Notes under the pieces: generated by a model
Seen by the model: the letters and a program-made list of their open reading frames with translations, nothing else
Told to the model about the DNA's origin: nothing
Databases searched by the model: none
Program-made: the position numbers and the translations under genes
Shown: piece by piece, positions 32,949 to 42,146 of the stretch
How the letters are laid out: each line of letters begins with the position of its first letter
Numbering within the stretch: the stretch's first letter is position 1
DNA from: Methylovirgula sp. 4M-Z18
Lineage (GTDB): Bacteria > Pseudomonadota > Alphaproteobacteria > Rhizobiales > Beijerinckiaceae
DNA: 64,000 nt
NCBI RefSeq assembly: GCF_037890675.1
Contig: NZ_CP149574.1
Span: forward strand, 2,332,874 to 2,396,873
Reading direction: 5' to 3'

Positions 32949-33956
32949 ATGCTCAGGATTGCTGTGCTCGGGTGTGGCCGCATCGGCGCCATGCACGCTG
33001 CCAATATCGCCAGTCATCGGCGGACTCAGCTCGCGGCTGTTCAAGACATAAATATTGCCGCGGCCGAAGCCGTCGCCGCCGCTACTGGCGCGCGGATCAT
33101 GCACAGCGCTGCCGATATCTTTTCGTCGGCCGATGTTGACGCGGTGCTTATCGCCACGGCGACCGATACGCACGCAGACCTCTTGGAACAAGCCGTTGCC
33201 GCCGGCAAACCGGTTCTTTGCGAGAAACCCATCGATCTCAGCCTCGCGCGGGTGAACCGCTGTGCGGAGGTCATCCGCGGCACGTCAATCCCGATTCAGA
33301 TCGGCTTCGTGCGTCGTTTCGATCCTGGCCACAAAGCTGTGTACGACGCGGTGCGGGCCGGCGAGATCGGCGAGTTGCACCAGGTGATCATCACATCGCG
33401 CGATCCGGGGCTCGCGCCCCAGGCCTATCTCAAAGTGTCCGGCGGCATCCTGCGTGATATGACGATCCACGATTTCGACATGGCGCGTTTCATCTTGGGC
33501 GAAGAACCGACAAGTGTGTTGGCGGTCGGCTCGCGCCTGGTCGCTCCCATGCTCATGGAATCGCTCGGCGATCACGATACGATCACCGTTGTCATGACGA
33601 CGGCCTCCGGAAAACAAGCCATCATTACCAACTCGCGCGAAGCTGCTTACGGCTACGACCAGCGGGTCGAGGCCTTCGGCTCGAAGGGCATGGCGATATC
33701 CAAAAATCGCCGGCCCAATCACATGTCATTGTCTGGCAAAGGCTTCAGCGATCGCGCGGCGCCACTGCTCCATTTCTTCATCGAGCGTTACCAAGAAGCG
33801 TTCAGCGCCGAGATCGACGCCTTCGTCGAAGCGGTGGAAGCCAACCGGCCGGCGGTCGTCGGCTTCGAGGACGGACGGCAAGCTCTCGTGCTCGCGGAAG
33901 CTGCGATCCGATCCATGAGCGAAGGGCGCGCCATCAAAGTATCGGAGATTTCTTGA
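32949..33956 (+). CDS. iolG: Myo-inositol 2-dehydrogenase
   Basis: 335 residues from the ATG at 32949 after GGGAGGA. 'IAVLGCGRIGAMHAANI' cofactor loop, 'AVLIATATDTHADLLEQA', the Lys motif 'GKPVLCEKPIDLSLARVN', 'IQIGFVRRFDPGHKAVYD' and the catalytic region 'LRDMTIHDFDMARFILGEE' match bacterial IolG very closely. It oxidises myo-inositol to scyllo-inosose with NAD. First gene of a five-gene plus-strand operon; the ALDH start is 1 bp after its stop. Confidence 0.93.
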   Translation: MLRIAVLGCGRIGAMHAANIASHRRTQLAAVQDINIAAAEAVAAATGARIMHSAADIFSSADVDAVLIATATDTHADLLEQAVAAGKPVLCEKPIDLSLARVNRCAEVIRGTSIPIQIGFVRRFDPGHKAVYDAVRAGEIGELHQVIITSRDPGLAPQAYLKVSGGILRDMTIHDFDMARFILGEEPTSVLAVGSRLVAPMLMESLGDHDTITVVMTTASGKQAIITNSREAAYGYDQRVEAFGSKGMAISKNRRPNHMSLSGKGFSDRAAPLLHFFIERYQEAFSAEIDAFVEAVEANRPAVVGFEDGRQALVLAEAAIRSMSEGRAIKVSEIS

Positions 33957-33957
33957 G

Positions 33958-35394
33958 ATGTATGAACGCTTCGGACTCTTCATCGGCGGCGAATGGCGGC
34001 CAGCTCTCGACGGAGCGACGGCGCCGGTCCTGAGCCCCGTTTCGGAAGCCTCGTTGGGAGAGGCGCCGGTCGCCAGCATCGCGGATACGGAAGAAGCGCT
34101 CGCAGCCGCGCAAGCTGGCCTGCGTGCATGGCGAGAAACGCCCGCCTTTACCCGAGCAGACTCGCTGCATTCGATCGCCGACGAAATGGTTCGGCGCGCG
34201 GATGAAGCATCGCGCATGATCTCCTGCGAGACGGGCAAGCCTCTCGCGCAGGCGCAGCGAGAATGGAGCCTGAGTATCGACCAGTTCCGTTGGTACGCCG
34301 AGGAGGCGCGGCGAATCTATGGCAGGCTGATCGAGAGCCGGGTCCCGGGCGGCCGCTTCGAAGTGAGCCATGAGCCCGTGGGCGTCGTCGCCGCGTTTAC
34401 GGCGTGGAATTTCCCCGCCGCGCTAATCGCGCGCAAAGTCGCGCCGGCACTGGCCGCAGGCTGCTCTGTCATCGTTCGCCCATCGACGCAGACGCCGGGC
34501 ACCGCGATGGCGATGTTCGATTGCTGCCGTGCCGGAAAATTGCCGCGCGGCGTCGTCAACCTTGTCGTCGGCTCGACGAACGCGACATATGCGCCAATCA
34601 TGGCGTCCAAGGCGGTCAGGAAAGTCTCGTTGACAGGCTCCACGCGCGTCGGCCAGCAGATGATCCGCGACGCGGCAAACACTTTGAAGAAGGTTTCGAT
34701 GGAGCTTGGCGGCAATGCGCCGTTGATCGTCTATGAGGACGCAGATCTCGAAGCCGCGCTCAATGTCGCAGTGCCGACGAAATATGCAAACGCAGGCCAA
34801 GTCTGCGTCACGCCGGACCGTTTCTACGTACACGAGAGCCTGCATGACGCCTTCGTTCGAGGGTTTGTCACGCGCGCCAAAGCCATCAAGCTTGGCGACG
34901 GCCTCGATCCGACCGTCGGCATGGGTCCGCTGATCAATGCCTCGCGTCTGGCGGAAATCGAGGGGATCGTTGCCGAGTCGTTGCGCGCCGGCGCGAAACT
35001 CGTCGCCGGCGGTGGCCGGGCCACGGCGTTCAATGCCGGCCATTTCTTCGAGCCAACCGTGCTCACCGAGGTGACGGACGACATGAAGGTCATGGCCGAG
35101 GAGAATTTCGGGCCGATCGCCGCGATTGCACGATTCCGAAGCGACGAAGAAGCGATCGCGCGCGCCAATGCCTGCGACATGGGCCTTTCGGCCTATGCGT
35201 TCACGCGCTCGCCCACACGCGCGCGGCGCAGCATCAAGGAGCTGAAGGCCGGAATGGTGGGAATCAATTCTTTCGCGCTCGCCGCATCGGAAGCCCCCTT
35301 CGGCGGCACAAACTTTTCGGGCATGGGGCGCGAAGGCGGCGTCGAAGGCATTCGCGACTATCTCGACGTGAAACTGGCGCAGGTGGTGTTCTAA
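33958..35394 (+). CDS. NAD(P)-dependent aldehyde dehydrogenase (succinate-semialdehyde dehydrogenase-like)
   Basis: 478 residues. ALDH motifs: 'VGVVAAFTAWNFPAALIARK', 'VSLTGSTRVGQQMI', 'VSMELGGNAPLIVYEDADLE' with catalytic Glu, 'NAGQVCVTPDRFYVHESL' with catalytic Cys, and 'AEENFGPIAAIARF'. It groups with GabD/GarD-type semialdehyde dehydrogenases rather than the CoA-dependent methylmalonate-semialdehyde dehydrogenase IolA, so in this operon it probably oxidises a semialdehyde released by the adjacent HpcH aldolase. 1-bp gaps on both sides. Confidence 0.88.
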   Translation: MYERFGLFIGGEWRPALDGATAPVLSPVSEASLGEAPVASIADTEEALAAAQAGLRAWRETPAFTRADSLHSIADEMVRRADEASRMISCETGKPLAQAQREWSLSIDQFRWYAEEARRIYGRLIESRVPGGRFEVSHEPVGVVAAFTAWNFPAALIARKVAPALAAGCSVIVRPSTQTPGTAMAMFDCCRAGKLPRGVVNLVVGSTNATYAPIMASKAVRKVSLTGSTRVGQQMIRDAANTLKKVSMELGGNAPLIVYEDADLEAALNVAVPTKYANAGQVCVTPDRFYVHESLHDAFVRGFVTRAKAIKLGDGLDPTVGMGPLINASRLAEIEGIVAESLRAGAKLVAGGGRATAFNAGHFFEPTVLTEVTDDMKVMAEENFGPIAAIARFRSDEEAIARANACDMGLSAYAFTRSPTRARRSIKELKAGMVGINSFALAASEAPFGGTNFSGMGREGGVEGIRDYLDVKLAQVVF

Positions 35395-35395
35395 G

Positions 35396-36205
35396 ATGAT
35401 CGCCAACAAGCTCAAGCAACTCTGGGCTGAGGGCAAACCGACCATCAACGGCTGGTGCTCCATCGGCAACGCGTTTACGGCGGAGATCATGGCCGCCCAA
35501 GGTTATGATTCCGTCACCGTGGACATGCAGCACGGCGCGCTCGACTATTCCAGCCTGCTGCCGATGTTGCAGGCGATGCGCGCCTCCGGCGTCGTGCCCA
35601 TGGCGCGCGTGCCATGGCTTGAGCCGGGCATCATTATGAAGGCACTCGACGCCGGCGCCTACGGCGTGATCTGCCCGATGGTGAATACCGCTGCGCAAGC
35701 CGCGGAATTTGTCGGCTACATGCGCTATCCGCCGCTCGGACAACGAAGCTTCGGGCCGACGCGCGTTTCCTTCGCTGCCGGCTCCGATTACGGCGCGCAC
35801 GCCAACGAAGAAATGTTGGCCTTCGCCATGATCGAGACTGCAGAGGGAATCGCCAATCTGTCGTCGATCGCCGCAACACCTGGCCTCGACGGAATTTACG
35901 TCGGGCCTGCCGATCTCACGCTTGGCCTCACTCAAGGCCGCCTCGCACCGGGCTTCGATCGCGAGGAGCCCGAGATGATCGCGGCCCTCAACGAGATTGC
36001 TGCTGCATGCAAGGCAAACGGAATCCGTGCCGCCCTGCATTGCGGAACGCCCGAGTACGCCGGACGCGCCATCGCCTGGGGTTTCGACATGGCAACCGTA
36101 TCGGGCGATTCTCGGCTTCTCGCGGCGGCAGCAAGCGCAAGTGTAGCAAATTTCCGCCAGCTCGTCGGTCAAATCGGCGCGAAGAGCGAGAAAGGAGCCT
36201 ATTGA
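35396..36205 (+). CDS. HpcH/HpaI-family aldolase
   Basis: 269 residues with the class II pyruvate aldolase signature: 'LWAEGKPTINGWCSIGNAFT', 'VTVDMQHGALDYSSLL' (catalytic His), 'ARVPWLEPGIIMKALDAGA', 'GVICPMVNTAAQAAEFV', 'RSFGPTRVSF', metal-binding Glu in 'AMIETAEGIANL' and 'GIYVGPADLTLGLT'. Members cleave 2-keto-3-deoxy acids to pyruvate and an aldehyde. Its stop shares a base with the next start (TGATG). In the place of iolJ it may supply the carbon-carbon cleavage step. Confidence 0.9.
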   Translation: MIANKLKQLWAEGKPTINGWCSIGNAFTAEIMAAQGYDSVTVDMQHGALDYSSLLPMLQAMRASGVVPMARVPWLEPGIIMKALDAGAYGVICPMVNTAAQAAEFVGYMRYPPLGQRSFGPTRVSFAAGSDYGAHANEEMLAFAMIETAEGIANLSSIAATPGLDGIYVGPADLTLGLTQGRLAPGFDREEPEMIAALNEIAAACKANGIRAALHCGTPEYAGRAIAWGFDMATVSGDSRLLAAAASASVANFRQLVGQIGAKSEKGAY

Positions 36206-37158
36206 TGCCGCACCTGTTGATTGCGGGAAAGCTGCATCCCGCTGGGATTGCGCTGCTCAAGAGCGCCAACGGCTTCACCTATGATTACGTGGAGGAGAGC
36301 TCCGAGCCGAGCTATGCGCCTCTGATCGGCAAGGCGGACGCCCTTGTCATCCGTACGCAACCGCTATCCGCCCCGACGATCGCCGAGGCCGCACGACTGC
36401 AGATCGTCTCGCGGCATGGTGTCGGCTATGATTCCGTGGATGTCGCAGCGCTGAATGCGCGCCGGATTCCGCTCTGCGTCGTTGGCGATGTGAATTCGCA
36501 GTCGGTTGCAGAACACGCGATGATGTTGATCCTTGCTTGTGCCAAACAATTGATTCGAGCCGATAACGCGGTGCGAAATGGTGCTTGGGGATGGCGCAAT
36601 CGGCTAGAGGCCGGCGACATTTCCGGCAAACGCCTGCTCATCATCGGCTACGGCCGCATTGGACACCATCTCGCGCAAATGGCGGAGGGGTTCAAAATGG
36701 ACATCCGTGCTTTCGATCCCTTCCTTGCCGAACGCGGATGGCCGGAAGGTCCGGTCCGTCCCGCGGCGACGCTGGCGGAAGGGCTCGCGTGGGCAGACAT
36801 CGTTTCGGTGCACATGCCAAAGGCCGGCGCACCCCTCTTGGGCGCAAAGGAATTCACGCGTCTGAAGCAAGGTGCAATCGTCGTCAATACGGCGCGTGGC
36901 GGGATCGTGGACGAGGGGGCCTTGACCGCAGCTCTGGCCGACGGGCGGATCGCCGCCGCAGGACTTGACGTCTTCGACGACGAGCCGCCGAAGCAAGACC
37001 ATCCGCTTCTCGCGTTCGACCAAGTCGCGCACACGCCGCACATCGCCGGCCTCACGCAGCAAGCGGCGGAGCGCATGGCGGTATCCTCCATACAGAACGT
37101 ATTCGACTTTTTCGCGGGACGCCTTGACCGCGATCTCATCGTGAACGGGAACTTCTGA
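36205..37158 (+). CDS. D-isomer-specific 2-hydroxyacid dehydrogenase
   Basis: 317 residues from the ATG at 36205, coupled to the aldolase (TGATG). NAD-binding 'KRLLIIGYGRIGHHLAQMA', 'LKQGAIVVNTARGGIVDEGA' with the active-site Arg, 'AGLDVFDDEPPKQDHPLLAF' with Glu, and catalytic His in 'HTPHIAGLTQQAAERM'. It reduces or oxidises a 2-keto/2-hydroxy acid made in the pathway. The C-terminus lacks an ACT domain, which separates it from SerA at 8.7-10.0 kb. Confidence 0.9.
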   Translation: MPHLLIAGKLHPAGIALLKSANGFTYDYVEESSEPSYAPLIGKADALVIRTQPLSAPTIAEAARLQIVSRHGVGYDSVDVAALNARRIPLCVVGDVNSQSVAEHAMMLILACAKQLIRADNAVRNGAWGWRNRLEAGDISGKRLLIIGYGRIGHHLAQMAEGFKMDIRAFDPFLAERGWPEGPVRPAATLAEGLAWADIVSVHMPKAGAPLLGAKEFTRLKQGAIVVNTARGGIVDEGALTAALADGRIAAAGLDVFDDEPPKQDHPLLAFDQVAHTPHIAGLTQQAAERMAVSSIQNVFDFFAGRLDRDLIVNGNF

Positions 37159-37159
37159 C

Positions 37160-38290
37160 ATGAGCAAACCGAAGATTCGCATTGGCCTTATCGGCAGCGG
37201 CTTTATGGGCAAGGCGCATGTATTCGGCTATACGACGGCGGCCCGGGTCTTTGACCTCCCATTCGAGGTGGAACTGCACACGCTCGCAGACGTTAACGAC
37301 GAGGCAGCCGCAAAAGCCGCTACCGCGCTCGGCTTCGCCCACTGGACCACGGACTGGCGAAAAATGGTCGCCGACCGGGACATCGACGTCATTAACATCA
37401 CAGCGCCCAACGCGCTGCACAAAGAGATGGCGCTTGCTGCAATCGCGGCAGGCAAACATGTCCATTGCGAAAAGCCTCTGGCGCCGATCGCCAGCGACGG
37501 GCGTGATATGGCTGATGCCGCGGAGTCAGCCAAAGTGAAGACGCAGGTCGGTCTCAACTATCTTTGCAATCCAATGTTCGGTCTTGCGCGCGACATGATC
37601 GCGGCCGGCGAACTCGGCGAGATCCTGGGATACCGCGGCGTGCACGCCGAAGATTACATGGCGGACCCCACCTCCCCCTTCACGTTCCGTCACGATCCCG
37701 CCGGAGGCGGCGCGCTCGCCGACATCGGCAGTCACGCGCTGGCGACCGCAGAGTTCTTGTTAAGTGCGACAGCCGGACCCATCACACGGGTCATGGGCGA
37801 TTGCGTCACGATGATCTCTGAGCGTCCCGATGGAAAGGGTGGCAAGCGGCACGTCGAAGTCGACGATATCGGCCGCGCGTTCTTGCGCTTCGCTAGCGGC
37901 GCCAGCGGATCGATAGAAGGCAACTGGATTTCGACTGGGCGCAAAATGCAGCACGACTTCGAAGTCTACGGGACGAAAGGCGCTCTCGCATTCAGTCAGG
38001 AACGTTTCAACGAATTGCATTTCTTTTCGACTGACGATCCCCGTGGCCGTCAGGGCTTTCGCCGCATCGAGGCCGGTCCGGACCATCCGCCCTACGGTTT
38101 GTTCTGTGTCGCAGCCGGACACCAACTCGGCTTCAACGACTTGAAGGCGATCGAGATTGCGGGATTTCTCGATGCCATTGCCGACCGCCGATTTGAGCCA
38201 TTCAATTTTCGAGCGGGCTTGCGCATTCAGACGCTGGTCGAAACGATTCAAGCCTCAAGCCGCGCCGGCGCCTGGAAGGATGTTGGCTAA
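37160..38290 (+). CDS. Gfo/Idh/MocA-family oxidoreductase (4 of 4)
   Basis: 376 residues, longer than IolG. 'IGLIGSGFMGKAHVFGY' cofactor loop, 'VINITAPNALHKEMALAAI', Lys motif 'GKHVHCEKPLAPIASDGR', and a substrate-domain motif 'GGGALADIGSHALATAEFLL' with catalytic Asp-x2-Ser-His, typical of sugar or amino-sugar dehydrogenases of this family. Last gene of the plus-strand operon, 1 bp after the hydroxyacid dehydrogenase gene and convergent with rpiR 14 bp away. Substrate unknown. Confidence 0.87.
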   Translation: MSKPKIRIGLIGSGFMGKAHVFGYTTAARVFDLPFEVELHTLADVNDEAAAKAATALGFAHWTTDWRKMVADRDIDVINITAPNALHKEMALAAIAAGKHVHCEKPLAPIASDGRDMADAAESAKVKTQVGLNYLCNPMFGLARDMIAAGELGEILGYRGVHAEDYMADPTSPFTFRHDPAGGGALADIGSHALATAEFLLSATAGPITRVMGDCVTMISERPDGKGGKRHVEVDDIGRAFLRFASGASGSIEGNWISTGRKMQHDFEVYGTKGALAFSQERFNELHFFSTDDPRGRQGFRRIEAGPDHPPYGLFCVAAGHQLGFNDLKAIEIAGFLDAIADRRFEPFNFRAGLRIQTLVETIQASSRAGAWKDVG

Positions 38291-38304
38291 GAAATTAGAG
38301 CGGG

Positions 38305-39177
38305 CTATTGCTCGGTAACTGTTGGTATCCGGGGATTTATCGAATTCCTCTGCAGACGGGCAGCCAAAGCGACCGTGAGCGCTTGCGCCAAACACATCGG
38401 TGCCGCCAGGGATCGGGAGAACGTGTATTCGTGCTCGGGAACCGCCAAAAGGATATTCGCGGCCTTGGCAAGCGGCGAAAGCGTGCTGTCGGAAATGGCA
38501 ATGATCGGGATCTTCCGTTGCGCAACGTCGTCAACGATGTTGACCACTTCCGTCGCATAGAACCGGAATGAAATTGCAAACAGTAGGTCGCTGCTGCGGA
38601 TTGTCTTCGCCATATGCGTTGCAAGACCACCGCTTGGATCGAGAAGCACGCAACGTTTGCCGAGCATCGTTAAGACGTAGCGCAAAAGATCGGCAACCGG
38701 CGACGAGCGGAGCTGGCCAACGAGATATATGATTTCCGCCTTTTCGAGCATCACCACGGCCTTCTGGAGATCGGCTTCGGAGATCTCGACAAGCAGGTTT
38801 TGCAAGGAGGCAATGTCGCGGACAACCAAGTCGTGCAGGAAACCACGCTCGCTGCTGTCCTGTCGAGCGCCGAGTTCGCTTTCAAGTGCCCTGAGCCGAG
38901 CTTCGAAGCCCGGTGCGGCGGTAGACAATCGCTTCTGGAACAGGCTTTGGAGCGCCTTGAATCCATCGTAGCCGAGAGCTTGGGCAAAGCGGACAAAATT
39001 GGATGCATGCACGCCGCACCGCTGCGCGATTGCGTTCACCGACAACACTGCGACGTCATTGGGATTCTGGGTCAGATAGACCGCTATCCTTTGATATGAC
39101 TTGCTCATATCGTCATATCGATCGTGAATGACGCGAATGAGTTCCTCGTAGTCGGAGGGTGTCGAAGAATTGGGCAT
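38305..39177 (-). CDS. RpiR-family regulator (IolR-like)
   Basis: 290 residues. N-terminal RpiR HTH with 'SVNAIAQRCGVHASNFVRFA' as recognition region and 'ALGYDGFKALQSLFQKRLS' after it; C-terminal SIS sugar-phosphate-binding domain from about residue 125 ('IIYLVGQLRSSPVADLLRYV', 'SDLLFAISFRFYATEVV', 'IPIIAISDSTLSPLAKAANI'). In rhizobia an RpiR regulator of this type represses iol genes. Its position inside the cluster and a shared GCAA-N6-TTGC dyad near three transcription units support the same role. An inositol-derived phosphate is the expected ligand. Confidence 0.87.
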   Translation of the reverse strand: MPNSSTPSDYEELIRVIHDRYDDMSKSYQRIAVYLTQNPNDVAVLSVNAIAQRCGVHASNFVRFAQALGYDGFKALQSLFQKRLSTAAPGFEARLRALESELGARQDSSERGFLHDLVVRDIASLQNLLVEISEADLQKAVVMLEKAEIIYLVGQLRSSPVADLLRYVLTMLGKRCVLLDPSGGLATHMAKTIRSSDLLFAISFRFYATEVVNIVDDVAQRKIPIIAISDSTLSPLAKAANILLAVPEHEYTFSRSLAAPMCLAQALTVALAARLQRNSINPRIPTVTEQ

Positions 39178-39348
39178 CGTCTTACTCGTTAATTCCTGCC
39201 ATATTTCAGCAGTGCGGCAACTCGTAGTGAATATCCGAGCCTCGCTCGCTCCCAGCCCGCGTTTCTGCGCTGCGCCGGTAGTTTTGGCCTCACAACAATC
39301 GCCGGCGGCCCCTCACACTCGCTTTCCCAACACTCCATTCCAAGTATG

Positions 39349-39362
39349 GCAACAAATATTGC
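39349..39362. promoter_or_regulatory. Predicted RpiR operator upstream of rpiR
   Basis: GCAACAAATATTGC, a perfect GCAA-N6-TTGC dyad sharing 13 bases with the copy at 39627. It lies about 170 bp upstream of the rpiR start. Confidence 0.5.
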
Positions 39363-39626
39363 ATTATCTCTGCCGTGACAAGCGATGCTGCAGCACCCTC
39401 TCAGGACCGCACGGGCCCATTTGGGCGCGGTCACAAGCGAGTCTACGAACAGCCTAAGCACCACGCTTAAGAGGCCTCGCAGGCAGAAGTTGGCTCAACG
39501 CGATCGTGCGCACACGAACACTACAGATCTGCAGCCTTGCGCAGATCTCCAACGCTTCGGACCAGTTCCTAACGGCGTTGAAAAACCTGTGATCATTTTC
39601 GCAAAGCGCCCCGTCAAAATTTATTT

Positions 39627-39640
39627 GCAACAAATATTGA
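39627..39640. promoter_or_regulatory. Predicted RpiR operator upstream of ABC transporter
   Basis: GCAACAAATATTGA, followed directly by overlapping dyad ATATTGACAATAT (39634-39646, includes TTGACA) and flanked by TTGCAA at 39625 and 39654. The transporter start is about 420 bp downstream, so a long leader is implied. Confidence 0.5.
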
Positions 39641-40057
39641 CAATATCAATAAATTGCAATTAATGAATAGATTAAGATATTTGGGAGAAACGATTTGGCA
39701 GGACCAAGACCTTGCGCTTGGTGGAGGGCAGACATCTCCACCGCATGTCGCAAGACGGCGCCTGTCGATCTTGACCGGAGCAGCAAGCGTGCGTTCACCG
39801 AACTGCTCCAGTGGATATTGTCTCGCGAACACGCGACGACATCGCGCCATCGCTTCGATATTGTCGCGAGATCATTCCTCTCGCCTAAGCCGACGCATAC
39901 CGATGCAGCCGCAGATCGCAGTGACATCCGTGTCCTTGCCAAAGCGGCGTTGCGCCGCGTGAGCGCATTCACAAAATCCGAATTCAGAAATTCAGCCACG
40001 CTTCCTGCGTGGAACTGAGCTGCGCCGGTCCGGCGCGTTTCGTAAGGGAGGGAACGG

Positions 40058-41014
40058 ATGATACATATGAAAGCTAAGACTGCTCTCGCGACGGCGGCGA
40101 GCGCCGTCGCCTGCTTGGCAGCAACTCTTGCAGGCCCGGCGCATGCCGAGGACAAGCAGATGACGATTGCGATGATCACCCACGCGCAACCGGGAGATAC
40201 GTTCTGGGACATCATTCGCAAGGGAGCCAATGCAGCGGCTGAAAAAGATCATGTGAAGCTGATCTATCTTGCCGACCCGACCGCAGCGAAAGAAGCACAA
40301 CTCATTTCCAACGTGGTCCAGCAACATGTCGACGGGATCGCGCTGACGCTGGCGTTTCCCGATGCGATGGCCAAGAACGTCAAAGAAGCGCAGGACGCAG
40401 GAATTCCTATCGTAGGCTTCAATGCCGGCGGCGACGATTGGAAGAAGGCCGGCCTCCTCATGTATGTCGGCCAGGATGAGAACATCGCTGGCCAGGCAGT
40501 GGGCGAACAGCTCAACAAAGAAGGCGCCAAGAGCGTCGTTTGCGTCGACCAGCAGCAAGGTGCCGTGCAGCTCGAAGAACGGTGCGATGGCATCAAGGCC
40601 ACATTCAAAGGCAAATTCGAAATTCTGTATGTGACCGGCTACGACATGCCGACGGTGAAGTCGCGCGTCCAAGCGAAGCTGCAACAGGACACGGCGATCG
40701 ATTATATCGTGACCCTCGGCGCACCCTTTGCGCCGACTGTGCTCGACGCGATCACCGCGTCCGGCAACAGTGTCAAGCTCGGCACGTTTGACCTTACGCC
40801 GCAAGCCGTCGGCCTGATCAAGAGCGGCAAGTTGCAGTGGGCGATCGACCAGCAGCCCTTCGTCGAGGGCTATTTGGCCGTCGACCTGTTGTGGCTGAAC
40901 AAGATCAATGGCGACACAGTCGGCGGCGGCGGTCCCGTGCTGACCGGCCCGGCGTTCGTCAACAAGAGCAATGTCGACGAGGTTGAGAAATTTGCCAAGG
41001 CGGGCACGCGCTAA
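40058..41014 (+). CDS. Sugar ABC transporter periplasmic binding protein
   Basis: 318 residues with a Sec signal ('KTALATAASAVACLAATLAG' ending 'PAHAED', cleavage near residue 31). The mature part is a type I periplasmic binding protein: 'ITHAQPGDTFWDIIRKGANA', 'NVVQQHVDGIALTLAF', 'IPIVGFNAGGDDWKK' and 'GQDENIAGQAVGEQL', as in ribose/inositol binding proteins (RbsB, IbpA, MocB types). GGGAGGGAACGG precedes the ATG. First gene of a three-gene transporter operon; inositol or a relative is the expected ligand given the cluster. Confidence 0.9.
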   Translation: MIHMKAKTALATAASAVACLAATLAGPAHAEDKQMTIAMITHAQPGDTFWDIIRKGANAAAEKDHVKLIYLADPTAAKEAQLISNVVQQHVDGIALTLAFPDAMAKNVKEAQDAGIPIVGFNAGGDDWKKAGLLMYVGQDENIAGQAVGEQLNKEGAKSVVCVDQQQGAVQLEERCDGIKATFKGKFEILYVTGYDMPTVKSRVQAKLQQDTAIDYIVTLGAPFAPTVLDAITASGNSVKLGTFDLTPQAVGLIKSGKLQWAIDQQPFVEGYLAVDLLWLNKINGDTVGGGGPVLTGPAFVNKSNVDEVEKFAKAGTR

Positions 41015-41092
41015 GGTTTCGTTCGACCATAAAACAACTGCCAACTGCCGACCGGGGACCCCTCCGGCGGCGGATCTGGTCGAGAGGCGAGC

Positions 41093-42145
41093 ATGACGAT
41101 CACCACCGAACGAGTCGACCCGGCGCATCCGCGGCGACAATATCAGAGGCAAGCTGTCTGGAAGCGCATACTGAAACGGCCTGAAGCGGGCGCGCTTTGC
41201 GGCGCGATCCTCGTCTTCATTTTCTTTTGGGTGATGGCCCCGCCGTTTCGACAATTTGCGGCTTTGACAACCGTACTCTACCAATCAGCTTCGATCGGCA
41301 TTCCGGCGGTTGCCATTGCGATCCTGATGATCGGTGGCGAATTCGATTTGTCCGCCGGCGTCGCAGTGACGACCTCCTCTTTGGCCGCGTCGATATTCGC
41401 CACTGAAGTGGCGGGGAACCTTTGGGTCGGCGTCGTCTTTGCGCTGCTCTTTTCGCTGGGGATCGGTGCACTCAACGGCTGGCTTCTGATACGCACAAAG
41501 CTTCACAGCTTTCTTGTGACTCTCGGCAGCTTCCTCATGCTGCAGGGCTTGAACATTGCAGTCACTAAACTCATCACCGGCAACGTCGCGACCCAAGACA
41601 TCAGCGGCATGCCGGGGTTCAGCACGCTCCAAGCGATCTTTTCGTCGAACTTCACCATTGGCCAAGCCCAAATCAGCATCGCAATCGTTTATTGGGCGGT
41701 GTTCGTGGCGCTTGCGACCTGGGTCTTGCTCCGAACGAAAATTGGCAACTGGATCTTTGCCGTGGGCGGCCAGGGCGACAGCGCTCGCGCCGTCGGTGTT
41801 CCGGTCACCGCCGTCAAGATCGGCCTCTTCATGCTGGTGGGTTTCGGCTGCTGGTTCCTCGCGATGCATCTGCTGTTTGCCTATGACACGGTTCAATCCG
41901 GCGCCGGCATCGGACAGGAACTTCTCTACATCGCCGCATCGGTGGTTGGCGGATGCCTTCTGACCGGCGGTTATGGATCGGCCGTGGGTTCGGCGCTCGG
42001 CGCTTTCATTTTCGGCATGACCACCGAAGGCGTGATCTATGCGGATTGGGATCCGGATTGGTTCCAATTTTTCGTCGGCGCGATGCTTGTTCTCGCGACT
42101 GTCGTCAACAACTGGATTCGTATGCGCGCGATGAGAGGAAAGTAA
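41093..42145 (+). CDS. Sugar ABC transporter permease
   Basis: 350 residues with about eight to ten membrane helices, for example around 37-55, 65-85, 95-130, 140-160 and 195-215. The RbsC/FrcC-family motifs 'LMIGGEFDLSAGVAVTTSSL' and 'LRTKIGNWIFAVGGQGDSAR' with 'AVGVPV' (EAA-like cytoplasmic loop) are present, and the C-terminal 'GGCLLTGGYGSAVGSALGAF' is typical. 78 bp after the binding protein gene and 1 bp before the ATPase gene. Confidence 0.9.
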   Translation: MTITTERVDPAHPRRQYQRQAVWKRILKRPEAGALCGAILVFIFFWVMAPPFRQFAALTTVLYQSASIGIPAVAIAILMIGGEFDLSAGVAVTTSSLAASIFATEVAGNLWVGVVFALLFSLGIGALNGWLLIRTKLHSFLVTLGSFLMLQGLNIAVTKLITGNVATQDISGMPGFSTLQAIFSSNFTIGQAQISIAIVYWAVFVALATWVLLRTKIGNWIFAVGGQGDSARAVGVPVTAVKIGLFMLVGFGCWFLAMHLLFAYDTVQSGAGIGQELLYIAASVVGGCLLTGGYGSAVGSALGAFIFGMTTEGVIYADWDPDWFQFFVGAMLVLATVVNNWIRMRAMRGK

Positions 42146-42146
42146 G

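Larger units (their letters stand above)
39178..40057. other. Long regulatory/intergenic region between rpiR and ABC transporter
   Basis: 880 bp. It holds two copies of the predicted RpiR operator (39349, 39627) and the repeat AAGCGCCCCGTCAAAA at 39604-39619. Frames inside 39646-40020 on either strand have no recognisable domain or ribosome site. The rpiR and transporter promoters must lie here. Confidence 0.55.

Noticed and set aside
33958-35394. Naming the aldehyde dehydrogenase iolA (methylmalonate-semialdehyde dehydrogenase)
   Set aside because: Its active-site segments resemble GabD-type semialdehyde dehydrogenases, not the CoA-acylating IolA/MmsA group.
32949-38290. Assigning the cluster to rhizopine catabolism (moc)
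   Set aside because: MocA-, MocB- and MocC-like families are present but these are shared with inositol catabolism; the nearest oxygenase/ferredoxin pair is 18 kb away outside the repeats.
39992-41284. 430-codon minus-strand open frame
   Set aside because: Antisense to the periplasmic binding protein, which has a signal peptide, ribosome site and operon context.
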